From: Deltaproteobacteria bacterium
GTDB lineage: Bacteria > Desulfobacterota > Desulfobacteria > Desulfobacterales > B30-G6
Length of the DNA: 5,246 nt
Direction of reading: 5' to 3'
NCBI GenBank assembly: GCA_003647375.1
Contig: QMMS01000327.1
Location: 1 to 5,246, forward strand
The translations under genes and the position numbers were made by a program. Position 1 is the first letter of the stretch. Every line of letters begins with the position of its first letter. Positions 1 to 5,246 of the stretch are shown piece after piece. Below the pieces are notes generated by a model, which was not told the DNA's origin, searched no databases, and saw nothing but the letters and a program-made list of their open reading frames with translations.

Positions 1-129
1 AATGACCCCAATCATATGGATCTCTCCATTGAAGGGATGGACCTGGGCGCTTTTGATGATTTCCTGATTCCCTTGGATATCGATTCGCTGGCTAAGCGCA
101 TCCGGGAAGCTGCCCGGCAGAAAAAATAA
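1..129 (+). CDS. C-terminal end of a response-regulator receiver (REC) domain protein (5' partial)
   Basis: Reading frame 1 is open from the window edge to TAA at 127-129 and gives 42 residues. The segment GMDLGAFDDFLIP followed by LDIDSLAKRIREA has the layout of the last beta strand, loop and alpha-5 helix of a CheY-like receiver. It aligns without gaps to GMKLGAYDFLKKP and CDIEELASKVEEA of the REC domain encoded at 2576-3562. The reading frame stops directly after the helix (QKK, stop), so the protein ends with its REC domain and has no C-terminal output domain. The nearly invariant Lys that precedes Pro in active receivers (KKP in the downstream paralogue) is Ile here (LIP), so its phosphorylation switch may be altered or lost. 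The start, the phosphoacceptor Asp and any N-terminal domain lie outside the window. It is followed after 113 nt by the CBS gene. The REC assignment is good; whether it is a stand-alone receiver is unknown. Confidence 0.75.
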   Translation, partial: NDPNHMDLSIEGMDLGAFDDFLIPLDIDSLAKRIREAARQKK

Positions 130-170
130 AATAGATAGAATTGGTGCAGGTATACAAAAAAGCAGACGTG

Positions 171-216
171 CTGGAATCAGTCTGAAAATGGCTATATATA
201 AATTCCAGTTTTGGAA
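171..216 (+). repeat. Dyad repeats of a CTGGAA half-site upstream of the CBS gene
   Basis: CTGGAAT (171-177) is matched by ATTCCAG (202-208), a perfect 7-bp inverted repeat around an AT-rich TATATA segment. The same TTCCA also pairs with TGGAA at 212-216 across 4 nt. This could be an operator or weak hairpin in the 113-nt spacer between the REC end and the CBS gene. The 24-nt loop and lack of a T-tract argue against a terminator. No good -35/-10 promoter pair could be assigned here. Confidence 0.3.
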
Positions 217-230
217 GTGTTTGAATTAAT

Positions 231-235
231 AGGAG
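231..235 (+). promoter_or_regulatory. Ribosome binding site of the CBS gene
   Basis: AGGAG lies 7 nt upstream of the ATG at 243. It fixes that start and shows that the CBS gene is translated independently of the upstream REC frame, which ended at 129. Confidence 0.7.
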
Positions 236-242
236 ACTTAAT

Positions 243-797
243 ATGCGAAATGTACTTGTAAAAGAGTTGATGGTTCGGATTGAAGAGTATGCAACTGTTC
301 CCCAGGGAGCAACGCTTTACGAAGCCATCCTTGCTTTGGAAAAAGCGCAAATGACACTTGAACCGTCAAAGTTTAGACACCGTGCTATTTTAGTGCTTGA
401 TGAGAGCGGAAACGTTTTTGGCAAAATATCCATGAAAGACATCTTATTCGCGCTTGAGCCCAATTATCGGAATTTGGACGGTATGGAAGCATTATCCCGT
501 TCAGGGCATAGTCCCGATATGATCAAGTCTATGCTCGAAGAAAACGCACTTTGGCTTGAACCCTTGCAGTTTGTTTGCCAACGGGCAACCCAACTGAAAG
601 TGAGTGATTTCGTCGACCCTCCCGAGAATGCTGAGTATGTGGATGAAAATGCTACATTGGGTGAAGCCATACACCAGCTAGTGGTGTATCCATATCATTC
701 ACTGCTTGTGCTTAGAAACAAAAAAATCGTGGGAATATTGAGACTGTCCGATGTATTCGCAGTAATTCACGATAAGATCAAAATCTGTAAAATCTGA
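243..797 (+). CDS. Stand-alone tandem CBS-domain protein
   Basis: This 184-residue soluble protein has no signal peptide or membrane segment and consists of a CBS pair (Bateman module). The first CBS covers about residues 6-72 and starts with VKELMV; it ends in GKISMKD, carrying the S-x-x-D pattern (S63, D66) that often contacts nucleotide ribose. The second covers about 118-178 and ends in GILRLSD, where R167-x-x-D170 replaces S/T-x-x-D. The roughly 45-residue stretch between them is mostly helical in character and contains W104-x-x-P-L-Q. The protein is clearly paralogous to the C-terminal part of the REC-CBS protein at 2576-3562: shared blocks include KELMV, EYATV, RHRA, ALEP, IHQLVV/IHQLIV and HSLLV, and by hand alignment about half of the first CBS is identical. 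Bateman modules usually bind AMP, ADP, ATP or S-adenosylmethionine and regulate a partner. Here the partner is probably the neighbouring permease, ClC protein or upstream REC protein, which is inference. Cytoplasmic. Confidence 0.9.
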   Translation: MRNVLVKELMVRIEEYATVPQGATLYEAILALEKAQMTLEPSKFRHRAILVLDESGNVFGKISMKDILFALEPNYRNLDGMEALSRSGHSPDMIKSMLEENALWLEPLQFVCQRATQLKVSDFVDPPENAEYVDENATLGEAIHQLVVYPYHSLLVLRNKKIVGILRLSDVFAVIHDKIKICKI

Positions 798-858
798 ATC
801 CAGATTGTCCTGGAGATCAGACAAAATTCAAAAATATTTAAAAAGTCATTTAATACAT

Positions 859-865
859 AAGGAGG
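859..865 (+). promoter_or_regulatory. Strong ribosome binding site of the permease gene
   Basis: A full AAGGAGG sits 9 nt before the ATG at 875. It selects this ATG over the nearby TTG codons at 868 and 871, which are out of frame with the permease. Confidence 0.8.
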
Positions 866-874
866 CCTTGTTGC

Positions 875-2473
875 ATGGATACTCATGGGGAAAAAACCGG
901 AATATTCGCAAAGAAAGGTTTGTGGATCGGTATTGGCGTTGGTGTTTTTATGCTGGTTGCCTTTATTTTGCCAACACCACAATCTCTTATCGAGGTGATG
1001 GAGGAATACGGCTATGTCGAAAAAATGATAGAGTGGGAGATCGCCCATAACGTCGAGGAAGCTTCTAAAAAGACGATGATCGTTCTGGGTATCGTTCCCA
1101 TGGCCGTTATCTTTTTTGCCGTCGAGGCCCTTCCGATCGGGGCAACGGGCATCTTGATGCCTGTTCTGGCTTACTTTTTCGGACTACTCCCTTTCAATAC
1201 AATTGGAAAAACCTTTGCCGGTGATGCACCACTGTTCATGCTGGGTGTATTTGCCCTCGGGGGGACGGTGGTAGAGGTTGGTTTTCATAAACGGTTGGCT
1301 GTCTGGTTGCTGGGGTGGACTAAAGGGTTCTGGCTCCCCATGATTGTGCTGTGCTTTAGCATGTCCATCGTGGGTTCATTTATGTCGGCCCCTGCCATGT
1401 GTTCCTTTATGGTGCCGGTGATGATGGCCGTTTATTATGGATCAGTGAAGGCCACCAGCCCAAAGGGAAAGGTGATTCACGATCCGGCACTTGCCAAATA
1501 TCTGCTTTTCTCCCTTTGCTTCGCCCTGAATATGGGAGGACCCGGAACACCCTCGGCCGGGGGACGCAATGTGATCATGATGGGTTTCTTTACCGATTAT
1601 GGTATCCCTATCAGCTATTCCGGGTGGATGAAATACGGGTGGACCCTGGTGCCGCTCGGCAGTGCCATGTTACTGCTTTATATGGCGACTTTCTTCAGCA
1701 AGAAGATAAAAACCAGGGATCTTACCCCCGGGCTGGAATATATTAAAGATGAAACGCGCAAAATGGGTAAAATGAGTTATGCCGAGTATGTCACGGCTGG
1801 AACGCTTTTCCTTGTTGTAGCCCTGTGGATATTTGGTGGAGAAGCCACGGGACTGGGTGGTCCTGCGCTTCTGGCTCTCGTCATACCGGTCTTATTCAGA
1901 AGTGTGAAATTTGAACTGATATTGGATCGGATATCCTTTAACGCATGGTTCATGTACTGCGGAGCCTTGACCCTGGGCGCCCTTCTTAAAGAAAGCGGAG
2001 GCGCCCTTTGGTTGGCAAAAACCTTTCTAAACGCGCTTTCAAAGGTTGGCATGGACCATGGTTACGGGCTGTGGGTCGGGATGTCCGCTTTCTCTGGTCT
2101 GGTTACCAATTTTATGTCTGATGCCGCCACAGTAGCCCTTATCGGGCCCATTGTTGTCCCCATGGGGATAATGACCAAAGTTGCCGGCGAACCATGGGCC
2201 ATCGGCATGGCCGTGGCATTGGCATCTTCTTATGCCCATTTTCTTATCGTGGGTTCACCCGCCAATGCGTTGACCTTTGCACTAGGTGTTTATCCGGATA
2301 CCAATAAAAGAGTCCTGGAAGCGATCGATTTCGTAAAATACGGTTTTGGATTTTTTGTACTGTCCATGCTGTTGCTATGGACCGTTGAATTTCTTGTGAT
2401 CTATCCTATCGTTGGTTTTCCAGAAGGAATTCTCGAGCAAGCGACTCAGGTGCTTCAAAGTGCTACTAAGTAG
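875..2473 (+). CDS. SLC13/DASS-type anion permease (divergent)
   Basis: This 532-residue integral inner-membrane protein has a short positively charged N-terminus (KTGIFAKK) and about 11-14 hydrophobic stretches, with the first at about 15-34. Family marks of the divalent anion:sodium symporters are EALPIGATG (84-92), two re-entrant hairpin-like regions (about 162-182 and 406-428), GGPGTPSAGG (221-230) in place of the usual GG-x-x-T-x-I-G-T-P-P-N loop, and VGSPANALTFALG (459-471). DASS carriers use Na+ to import dicarboxylates, citrate or sulfate. The two SNT signatures that build the Na+ and carboxylate sites are changed: S171-A-P in the first hairpin and S415-D-A in the second. Substrate and coupling ion therefore cannot be transferred from studied members. 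A hydrophilic, acidic segment (about 38-66) separates the first two membrane spans, and a Lys-rich loop (about 273-303) joins the two halves. The gene is flanked by the CBS and REC-CBS genes, which suggests post-translational control by them. Sulfate or a related anion is a guess. The permease class is firm; the substrate is unknown. Confidence 0.85.
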   Translation: MDTHGEKTGIFAKKGLWIGIGVGVFMLVAFILPTPQSLIEVMEEYGYVEKMIEWEIAHNVEEASKKTMIVLGIVPMAVIFFAVEALPIGATGILMPVLAYFFGLLPFNTIGKTFAGDAPLFMLGVFALGGTVVEVGFHKRLAVWLLGWTKGFWLPMIVLCFSMSIVGSFMSAPAMCSFMVPVMMAVYYGSVKATSPKGKVIHDPALAKYLLFSLCFALNMGGPGTPSAGGRNVIMMGFFTDYGIPISYSGWMKYGWTLVPLGSAMLLLYMATFFSKKIKTRDLTPGLEYIKDETRKMGKMSYAEYVTAGTLFLVVALWIFGGEATGLGGPALLALVIPVLFRSVKFELILDRISFNAWFMYCGALTLGALLKESGGALWLAKTFLNALSKVGMDHGYGLWVGMSAFSGLVTNFMSDAATVALIGPIVVPMGIMTKVAGEPWAIGMAVALASSYAHFLIVGSPANALTFALGVYPDTNKRVLEAIDFVKYGFGFFVLSMLLLWTVEFLVIYPIVGFPEGILEQATQVLQSATK

Positions 2474-2497
2474 GCTTATAAATTTTGAATAAAATAG

Positions 2498-2533
2498 ACC
2501 TTGGGAAAACTTTAAACATGAAGTTCCTAAGGT
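2498..2533 (+). other. Intergenic RNA hairpin between permease and REC-CBS genes
   Basis: ACCTTGGGAA (2498-2507) pairs with TTCCTAAGGT (2524-2533): ten contiguous pairs with one G-U wobble. An inner CTT/AAG (2510-2512 with 2521-2523) can extend the stem past a two-base bulge, leaving an 8-nt apical loop. No T-run follows (AAATACA comes next), so it is not a standard intrinsic terminator for the + strand. It lies 25 nt after the permease stop and 28 nt before the ribosome site of the next gene. A role in mRNA 3'-end protection, processing or differential expression within the operon is plausible; a protein-binding dyad is the alternative. Confidence 0.55.
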
Positions 2534-2561
2534 AAATACACAAGCATTTGAAAACGAAGTT

Positions 2562-2568
2562 AAGGAGG
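2562..2568 (+). promoter_or_regulatory. Ribosome binding site of the REC-CBS gene
   Basis: AAGGAGG sits 7 nt upstream of the ATG at 2576 and supports that start. Confidence 0.8.
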
Positions 2569-2575
2569 AATAATC

Positions 2576-3562
2576 ATGACAGTGCCATTCGTTATGTTGG
2601 TGGACGATGAGGTTCCTTTTGTGGAAACCATGGCCAAAAGGCTGGCTTCACGAAACATTGAGACGATTGTGGCCTTCAGCGCAGAAGAAGGTCTGGAAAA
2701 GTTAAAAACAAATCAAAGCCTCGATGTCATTGTCCTGGATATTAAGATGCCTGGCATGAACGGGATAGAGGCGCTGAAGGAGCTTAAAAAGGTATCTCCC
2801 CTTACAGAGGTCATTTTGCTGACCGGTCACGCTACGATCGAATCGGGCATCGATGGCATGAAACTGGGGGCTTATGATTTTTTAAAGAAGCCGTGTGATA
2901 TTGAAGAGCTTGCCAGTAAAGTGGAGGAGGCTACCAAAAAGAAAAGAGCACATGATGAAAAGATAGATGTTTGGGAAAGCTTTATGGAAACCTCCACCAT
3001 AAAAGAGCTAATGGTTCCGCTTGTAGAATATGCCACTGTTTCCGAAGATGCCAACATACTTGAAGCCATCAATGCTTTAGAAGATGCCCAGAAAGCTTTT
3101 GACCCAAAACGGTACCGCCACAGAGCAGTTATAGTTCTAAATATAGAAAATCGTGTGGTCGGTAAGCTAAGTCAGCACGATATCATCCAAGCCCTGGAAC
3201 CCAAATATAAAGAATCAAAAGAGCGTAAACAGGGTGCCCTTGACCATTTAGGATTCGGGCGGAAATTCATAGAGTCTGTCTCGCTGCAATACAACATGTG
3301 GGATAAACCTTTGCAAAATCTATACAAAAAAGCACTCGAACAAAAAGTTAAATCATTCATGTATACACCTACCGAGGGTGAATACATTAAAGTTTCGGCA
3401 ACCATGAATGACACTATTCACCAACTCATCGTCGGCAAACATCATTCCCTACTGGTAAAAGATGGCTCTGACATTGTGGGGATCGTGCGCTTGACAGATG
3501 TTTTCGAGTTTGTCCGCCTTCGCCTGAAAACCATGCAGATTTCTGAAATGATTAACGGATAG
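2576..3562 (+). CDS. Response regulator with REC domain fused to a CBS pair
   Basis: This is a 328-residue cytoplasmic protein. Residues about 5-122 form a CheY-like receiver: acidic pair D10/D11 (VDDE), phosphoacceptor D55 in VLDIKMPGMNG, T83 (LLTGHAT), and K105 before P106 in FLKKP, so all key switch residues are present. A charged helical linker (about 118-138, KKKRAHDEK) leads to a CBS pair. CBS1 covers about 140-210 and ends GKLSQHD, with S199-x-x-D202. CBS2 covers about 258-320 and ends GIVRLTD, with R305-x-x-D308. A helical inter-CBS segment carries W242-x-x-P-L-Q. There is no helix-turn-helix, GGDEF, HD or AAA+ output domain, so the CBS pair is the output. Expected behaviour is phosphorylation by a histidine kinase (none in the window) combined with adenine-nucleotide binding, acting by protein contact rather than on DNA; this is inference. 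Its CBS half is paralogous to the protein at 243-797. The ClC gene follows after 5 nt, so the two are probably co-translated. Confidence 0.92.
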   Translation: MTVPFVMLVDDEVPFVETMAKRLASRNIETIVAFSAEEGLEKLKTNQSLDVIVLDIKMPGMNGIEALKELKKVSPLTEVILLTGHATIESGIDGMKLGAYDFLKKPCDIEELASKVEEATKKKRAHDEKIDVWESFMETSTIKELMVPLVEYATVSEDANILEAINALEDAQKAFDPKRYRHRAVIVLNIENRVVGKLSQHDIIQALEPKYKESKERKQGALDHLGFGRKFIESVSLQYNMWDKPLQNLYKKALEQKVKSFMYTPTEGEYIKVSATMNDTIHQLIVGKHHSLLVKDGSDIVGIVRLTDVFEFVRLRLKTMQISEMING

Positions 3563-3567
3563 AAAAT
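3557..3567 (+). promoter_or_regulatory. Weak ribosome site and translational coupling at the REC-CBS/ClC junction
   Basis: The only Shine-Dalgarno-like sequence before the ClC ATG is GGATAG (3557-3562). It contains the stop codon of the REC-CBS gene and lies 5 nt from the ATG at 3568. The other three genes have recognisable AGGAG or AAGGAGG sites. This suggests that ClC translation depends on ribosomes finishing the REC-CBS gene. Confidence 0.5.
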
Positions 3568-5246
3568 ATGGACGATCAAAGTGCATTAAAAAGTCAAATT
3601 CCAAACTCTACTCTCAGGTCTTTTCTCGCGGATGAACATACGATTATGGTCCTGTTGGGTATTATCGTGGGAGTGGTGGGTGGCTATGGAGCAGTCGGAT
3701 TTCGCTACCTTATTAACTTTATCCAGTCAATCGCGTATGGATCATCGGCTGAATTGCTTGATGTGATTCAATCAATCCCATGGTATGTGAGAATTGCCAT
3801 TCCTGCCATCGGCGGGCTAATAGTTGGCCCCATCGTCTATTTTTTTGCCAGAGAAGCCAAAGGGCACGGCGTTCCGGAAGTCATGTATGCCGTTGCCCTT
3901 AAACAAGGAATTATAAGAAAGCGCATTGTTTTTATCAAGGCCCTGGTGTCTGCCATTTGTATTGGAACAGGCGGCTCGGTTGGAAGAGAAGGCCCCATCG
4001 TTCAAATAGGTTCTGCGGTTGGATCAGCCATGGGGCAACTATTTAACGTATCCGCCAATCGAATAAGGACCATGGTCGGTTGCGGTGCCGCCGCCGGTAT
4101 TGCGGCCACTTTCAATGCCCCTATGGCCGGTTCCTTATTTGCCATTGAAATCATTCTTGGCGAATTTGAAATCGCCAGCTTCAGCCCCATCGTTATCTCT
4201 GCCGTTTCGGCCACAGCGGTTTCACGCCATTACCTTGGGGATATCCCTGCATTTATTCTGCCTGAATATATTCTGCACAGCTCTCTGGAATTTCCTTTGT
4301 ACGCTATTCTGGGTATATTATGTGCCCTGGTGGCTGTGGGTTTTACTTTATTTCTCTATCGTGCCGAAGATGCATGGGACAGCATTAAGTTTCCCGAATA
4401 CCTCAAGGCTGTTATCGGGGGATTGATGATGGGAACCATGGGGCTTATTTTTCCCCAGGTATTAGGTGTCGGCTACGGTGCTATTGACCTGGCACTCATG
4501 ATAAAGCTCTCCTGGTGGTTCATGGCTCTGTTGGTTCTATGTAAAATCCTGGCCACGTCCATTACGATTGGATCAGGGGGTTCCGGCGGTATTTTCGCCC
4601 CTTCACTTTTCATGGGAGCCATGACGGGAGGTACTTTTGGCGCGGTTGTTCATTATTTCTTTCCTTCGGTGGCGGTATCGCCTGGAGCTTACGCTGTTGT
4701 GGGCATGGGGGCTGTCGTGGCCGCTACCACCCATGGCCCGTTACAAGCGATCTTGATAATTTTTGAAATGACTGGCAACTATAAAGTAATTCTTCCACTG
4801 ATGATTACCTGCATTATAAGTTGCCTGATTGCCAGAAGGCTATGCGGCGAATCTATCTATACTTTTAAATTGATCAGAAGGGGAATAAACATCAGGGGCG
4901 GAAAAGAGATCAATATATTAAGTTCAATGTATGTAAAAAATGTAATGTATCACACGGTAGAAATCATACCGGAGACTTTACACCTTCAAGAATTCGCAAA
5001 AGGACTACCCGAAAGCAGATCTAACAATTTCGTGGTTGTGAATGATAAAGAGGAAATTACAGGTGTGCTGACATTTCTGGACTATTATGACGATTTATTC
5101 AATGGAAAGTTAGATGATCAGATGGTGGTAAGAGACATCATGACTTCGGATGTGGTTACCGTATCCATAGAAGATGATCTCGCCACGGCCATGGAAAAAA
5201 TTACTGCGAAGGATTTTTCTATCCTTCCCGTCGTGTCACCGGATGA
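3568..5246 (+). CDS. ClC-family chloride channel/transporter with C-terminal CBS pair (3' partial)
   Basis: Open from ATG at 3568 to the window end without a stop, giving 559 codons plus two bases. About the first 25 residues are hydrophilic, followed by a ClC membrane domain to about residue 435. Anion-pathway motifs are in order: GHGVPEV (99-105, the GSGIP position), GREGPIVQIG (139-148) with the gating glutamate E141, GSGGSGGIFAP (335-345), and EMTGNYKVILP (400-410). Y431 in ESIYTF matches the pore tyrosine (Y445 of E. coli ClC). At the internal proton-glutamate position (E203 of E. coli ClC) the sequence has I195 (FAIEII), as in channel-type or uncoupled ClCs; the central Ser is H100. After it come CBS1 (about 457-512) and CBS2 (from about 522, with RDIMTSDVVTV), cut by the window edge. 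ClC proteins move Cl- or related anions across the inner membrane, and CBS domains modulate gating, often through ATP/ADP/AMP. The start is chosen for its 5-nt spacing from the REC-CBS stop; ATG at 3646 is an alternative but would trim the first helix. Confidence 0.93.
   Translation, partial: MDDQSALKSQIPNSTLRSFLADEHTIMVLLGIIVGVVGGYGAVGFRYLINFIQSIAYGSSAELLDVIQSIPWYVRIAIPAIGGLIVGPIVYFFAREAKGHGVPEVMYAVALKQGIIRKRIVFIKALVSAICIGTGGSVGREGPIVQIGSAVGSAMGQLFNVSANRIRTMVGCGAAAGIAATFNAPMAGSLFAIEIILGEFEIASFSPIVISAVSATAVSRHYLGDIPAFILPEYILHSSLEFPLYAILGILCALVAVGFTLFLYRAEDAWDSIKFPEYLKAVIGGLMMGTMGLIFPQVLGVGYGAIDLALMIKLSWWFMALLVLCKILATSITIGSGGSGGIFAPSLFMGAMTGGTFGAVVHYFFPSVAVSPGAYAVVGMGAVVAATTHGPLQAILIIFEMTGNYKVILPLMITCIISCLIARRLCGESIYTFKLIRRGINIRGGKEINILSSMYVKNVMYHTVEIIPETLHLQEFAKGLPESRSNNFVVVNDKEEITGVLTFLDYYDDLFNGKLDDQMVVRDIMTSDVVTVSIEDDLATAMEKITAKDFSILPVVSPD

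Noticed and set aside
130..242. Promoter for the CBS gene around the TATATAAA at 193-202
   Set aside because: The -10-like sequence has no acceptable -35 at 16-18 nt, and no sigma-54 GG-N10-GC pattern was found. AT-richness alone is not enough.
130..242. Frameshifted fusion: REC end and CBS gene as one broken REC-CBS gene
   Set aside because: The 113-nt spacer contains stops, does not encode an evident linker, and the CBS gene has its own AGGAG site. Two genuine genes are more likely than a recent frameshift.
464..670. Minus-strand ORF of 68 codons inside the CBS gene
   Set aside because: It lies wholly within a well-supported coding gene, is low-complexity Ser-rich, matches no family I know, and is best explained as an antisense shadow.
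798..874. Possible terminator or promoter in the CBS-permease spacer
   Set aside because: Only 5-bp dyads (TTGTC/GACAA and TCCAG/CTGGA) without a T-tract, and -35/-10 matches too poor to call.
805..1050. Plus-strand ORF (TTG start) overlapping the permease 5' end in another frame
   Set aside because: It has no ribosome site, its translation looks non-protein-like, and the AAGGAGG at 859-865 serves the permease ATG at 875.
1777..2239. Minus-strand ORFs of 91 and 66 codons inside the permease gene
   Set aside because: They are antisense to clear transmembrane coding sequence, with no family features.
2872..3414. Minus-strand ORFs of 66 and 80 codons inside the REC-CBS gene
   Set aside because: They are shadows of a strongly supported gene and have no recognisable domain.
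3817..4426. Minus-strand ORFs of 62 and 70 codons and a plus-strand ORF of 113 codons within the ClC region
   Set aside because: The +1 frame from 3568 encodes unmistakable ClC motifs through this region and stays open to the window end. The others are out-of-frame or antisense shadows.

Overview
The window is a compact, single-strand (+) cluster of five genes from what looks like a Gram-negative anaerobe-type genome. A Desulfobacterota or other deltaproteobacterial relative, for example a sulfate reducer, is my best guess. It rests only on protein style, strong AAGGAGG-type ribosome sites and the pairing of a DASS-like permease with receiver/CBS proteins, so it is low confidence. There is no rRNA, tRNA, CRISPR array, insertion sequence or recognisable mobile-element boundary. 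No stretch longer than 300 bases lacks a gene.

Layout: (1) 1-129, the C-terminal end of a response-regulator receiver (REC) protein whose start lies outside the window. (2) 243-797, a stand-alone soluble protein made of two CBS domains. (3) 875-2473, a multi-spanning permease of the SLC13/DASS (sodium:dicarboxylate/sulfate symporter) type with altered signature motifs. (4) 2576-3562, a REC domain fused to a CBS pair that is paralogous to gene 2. (5) 3568 to the window end, a ClC-family chloride channel/transporter with a C-terminal CBS pair, cut by the window edge. Gene 5 has no stop codon inside the window.

The spacers are 113, 77, 102 and 5 nt, all genes point the same way, and no convincing intrinsic terminator separates them, so an operon or overlapping transcription units are likely. 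The 102-nt spacer before the REC-CBS gene holds a clear 10-bp imperfect hairpin without a U-tract.

The theme is membrane anion transport tied to CBS domains (in known families these bind adenine nucleotides) and receiver domains (phosphorylation switches). None of the regulators has a DNA-binding domain in view. The most interesting observation is that the REC + CBS module occurs twice around the permease: upstream as two adjacent genes (REC end, then CBS) and downstream as one fused protein. I infer that these proteins regulate the permease and/or the ClC protein after translation, in response to a histidine-kinase signal and cellular energy state. The sequence does not give the transported substrate.
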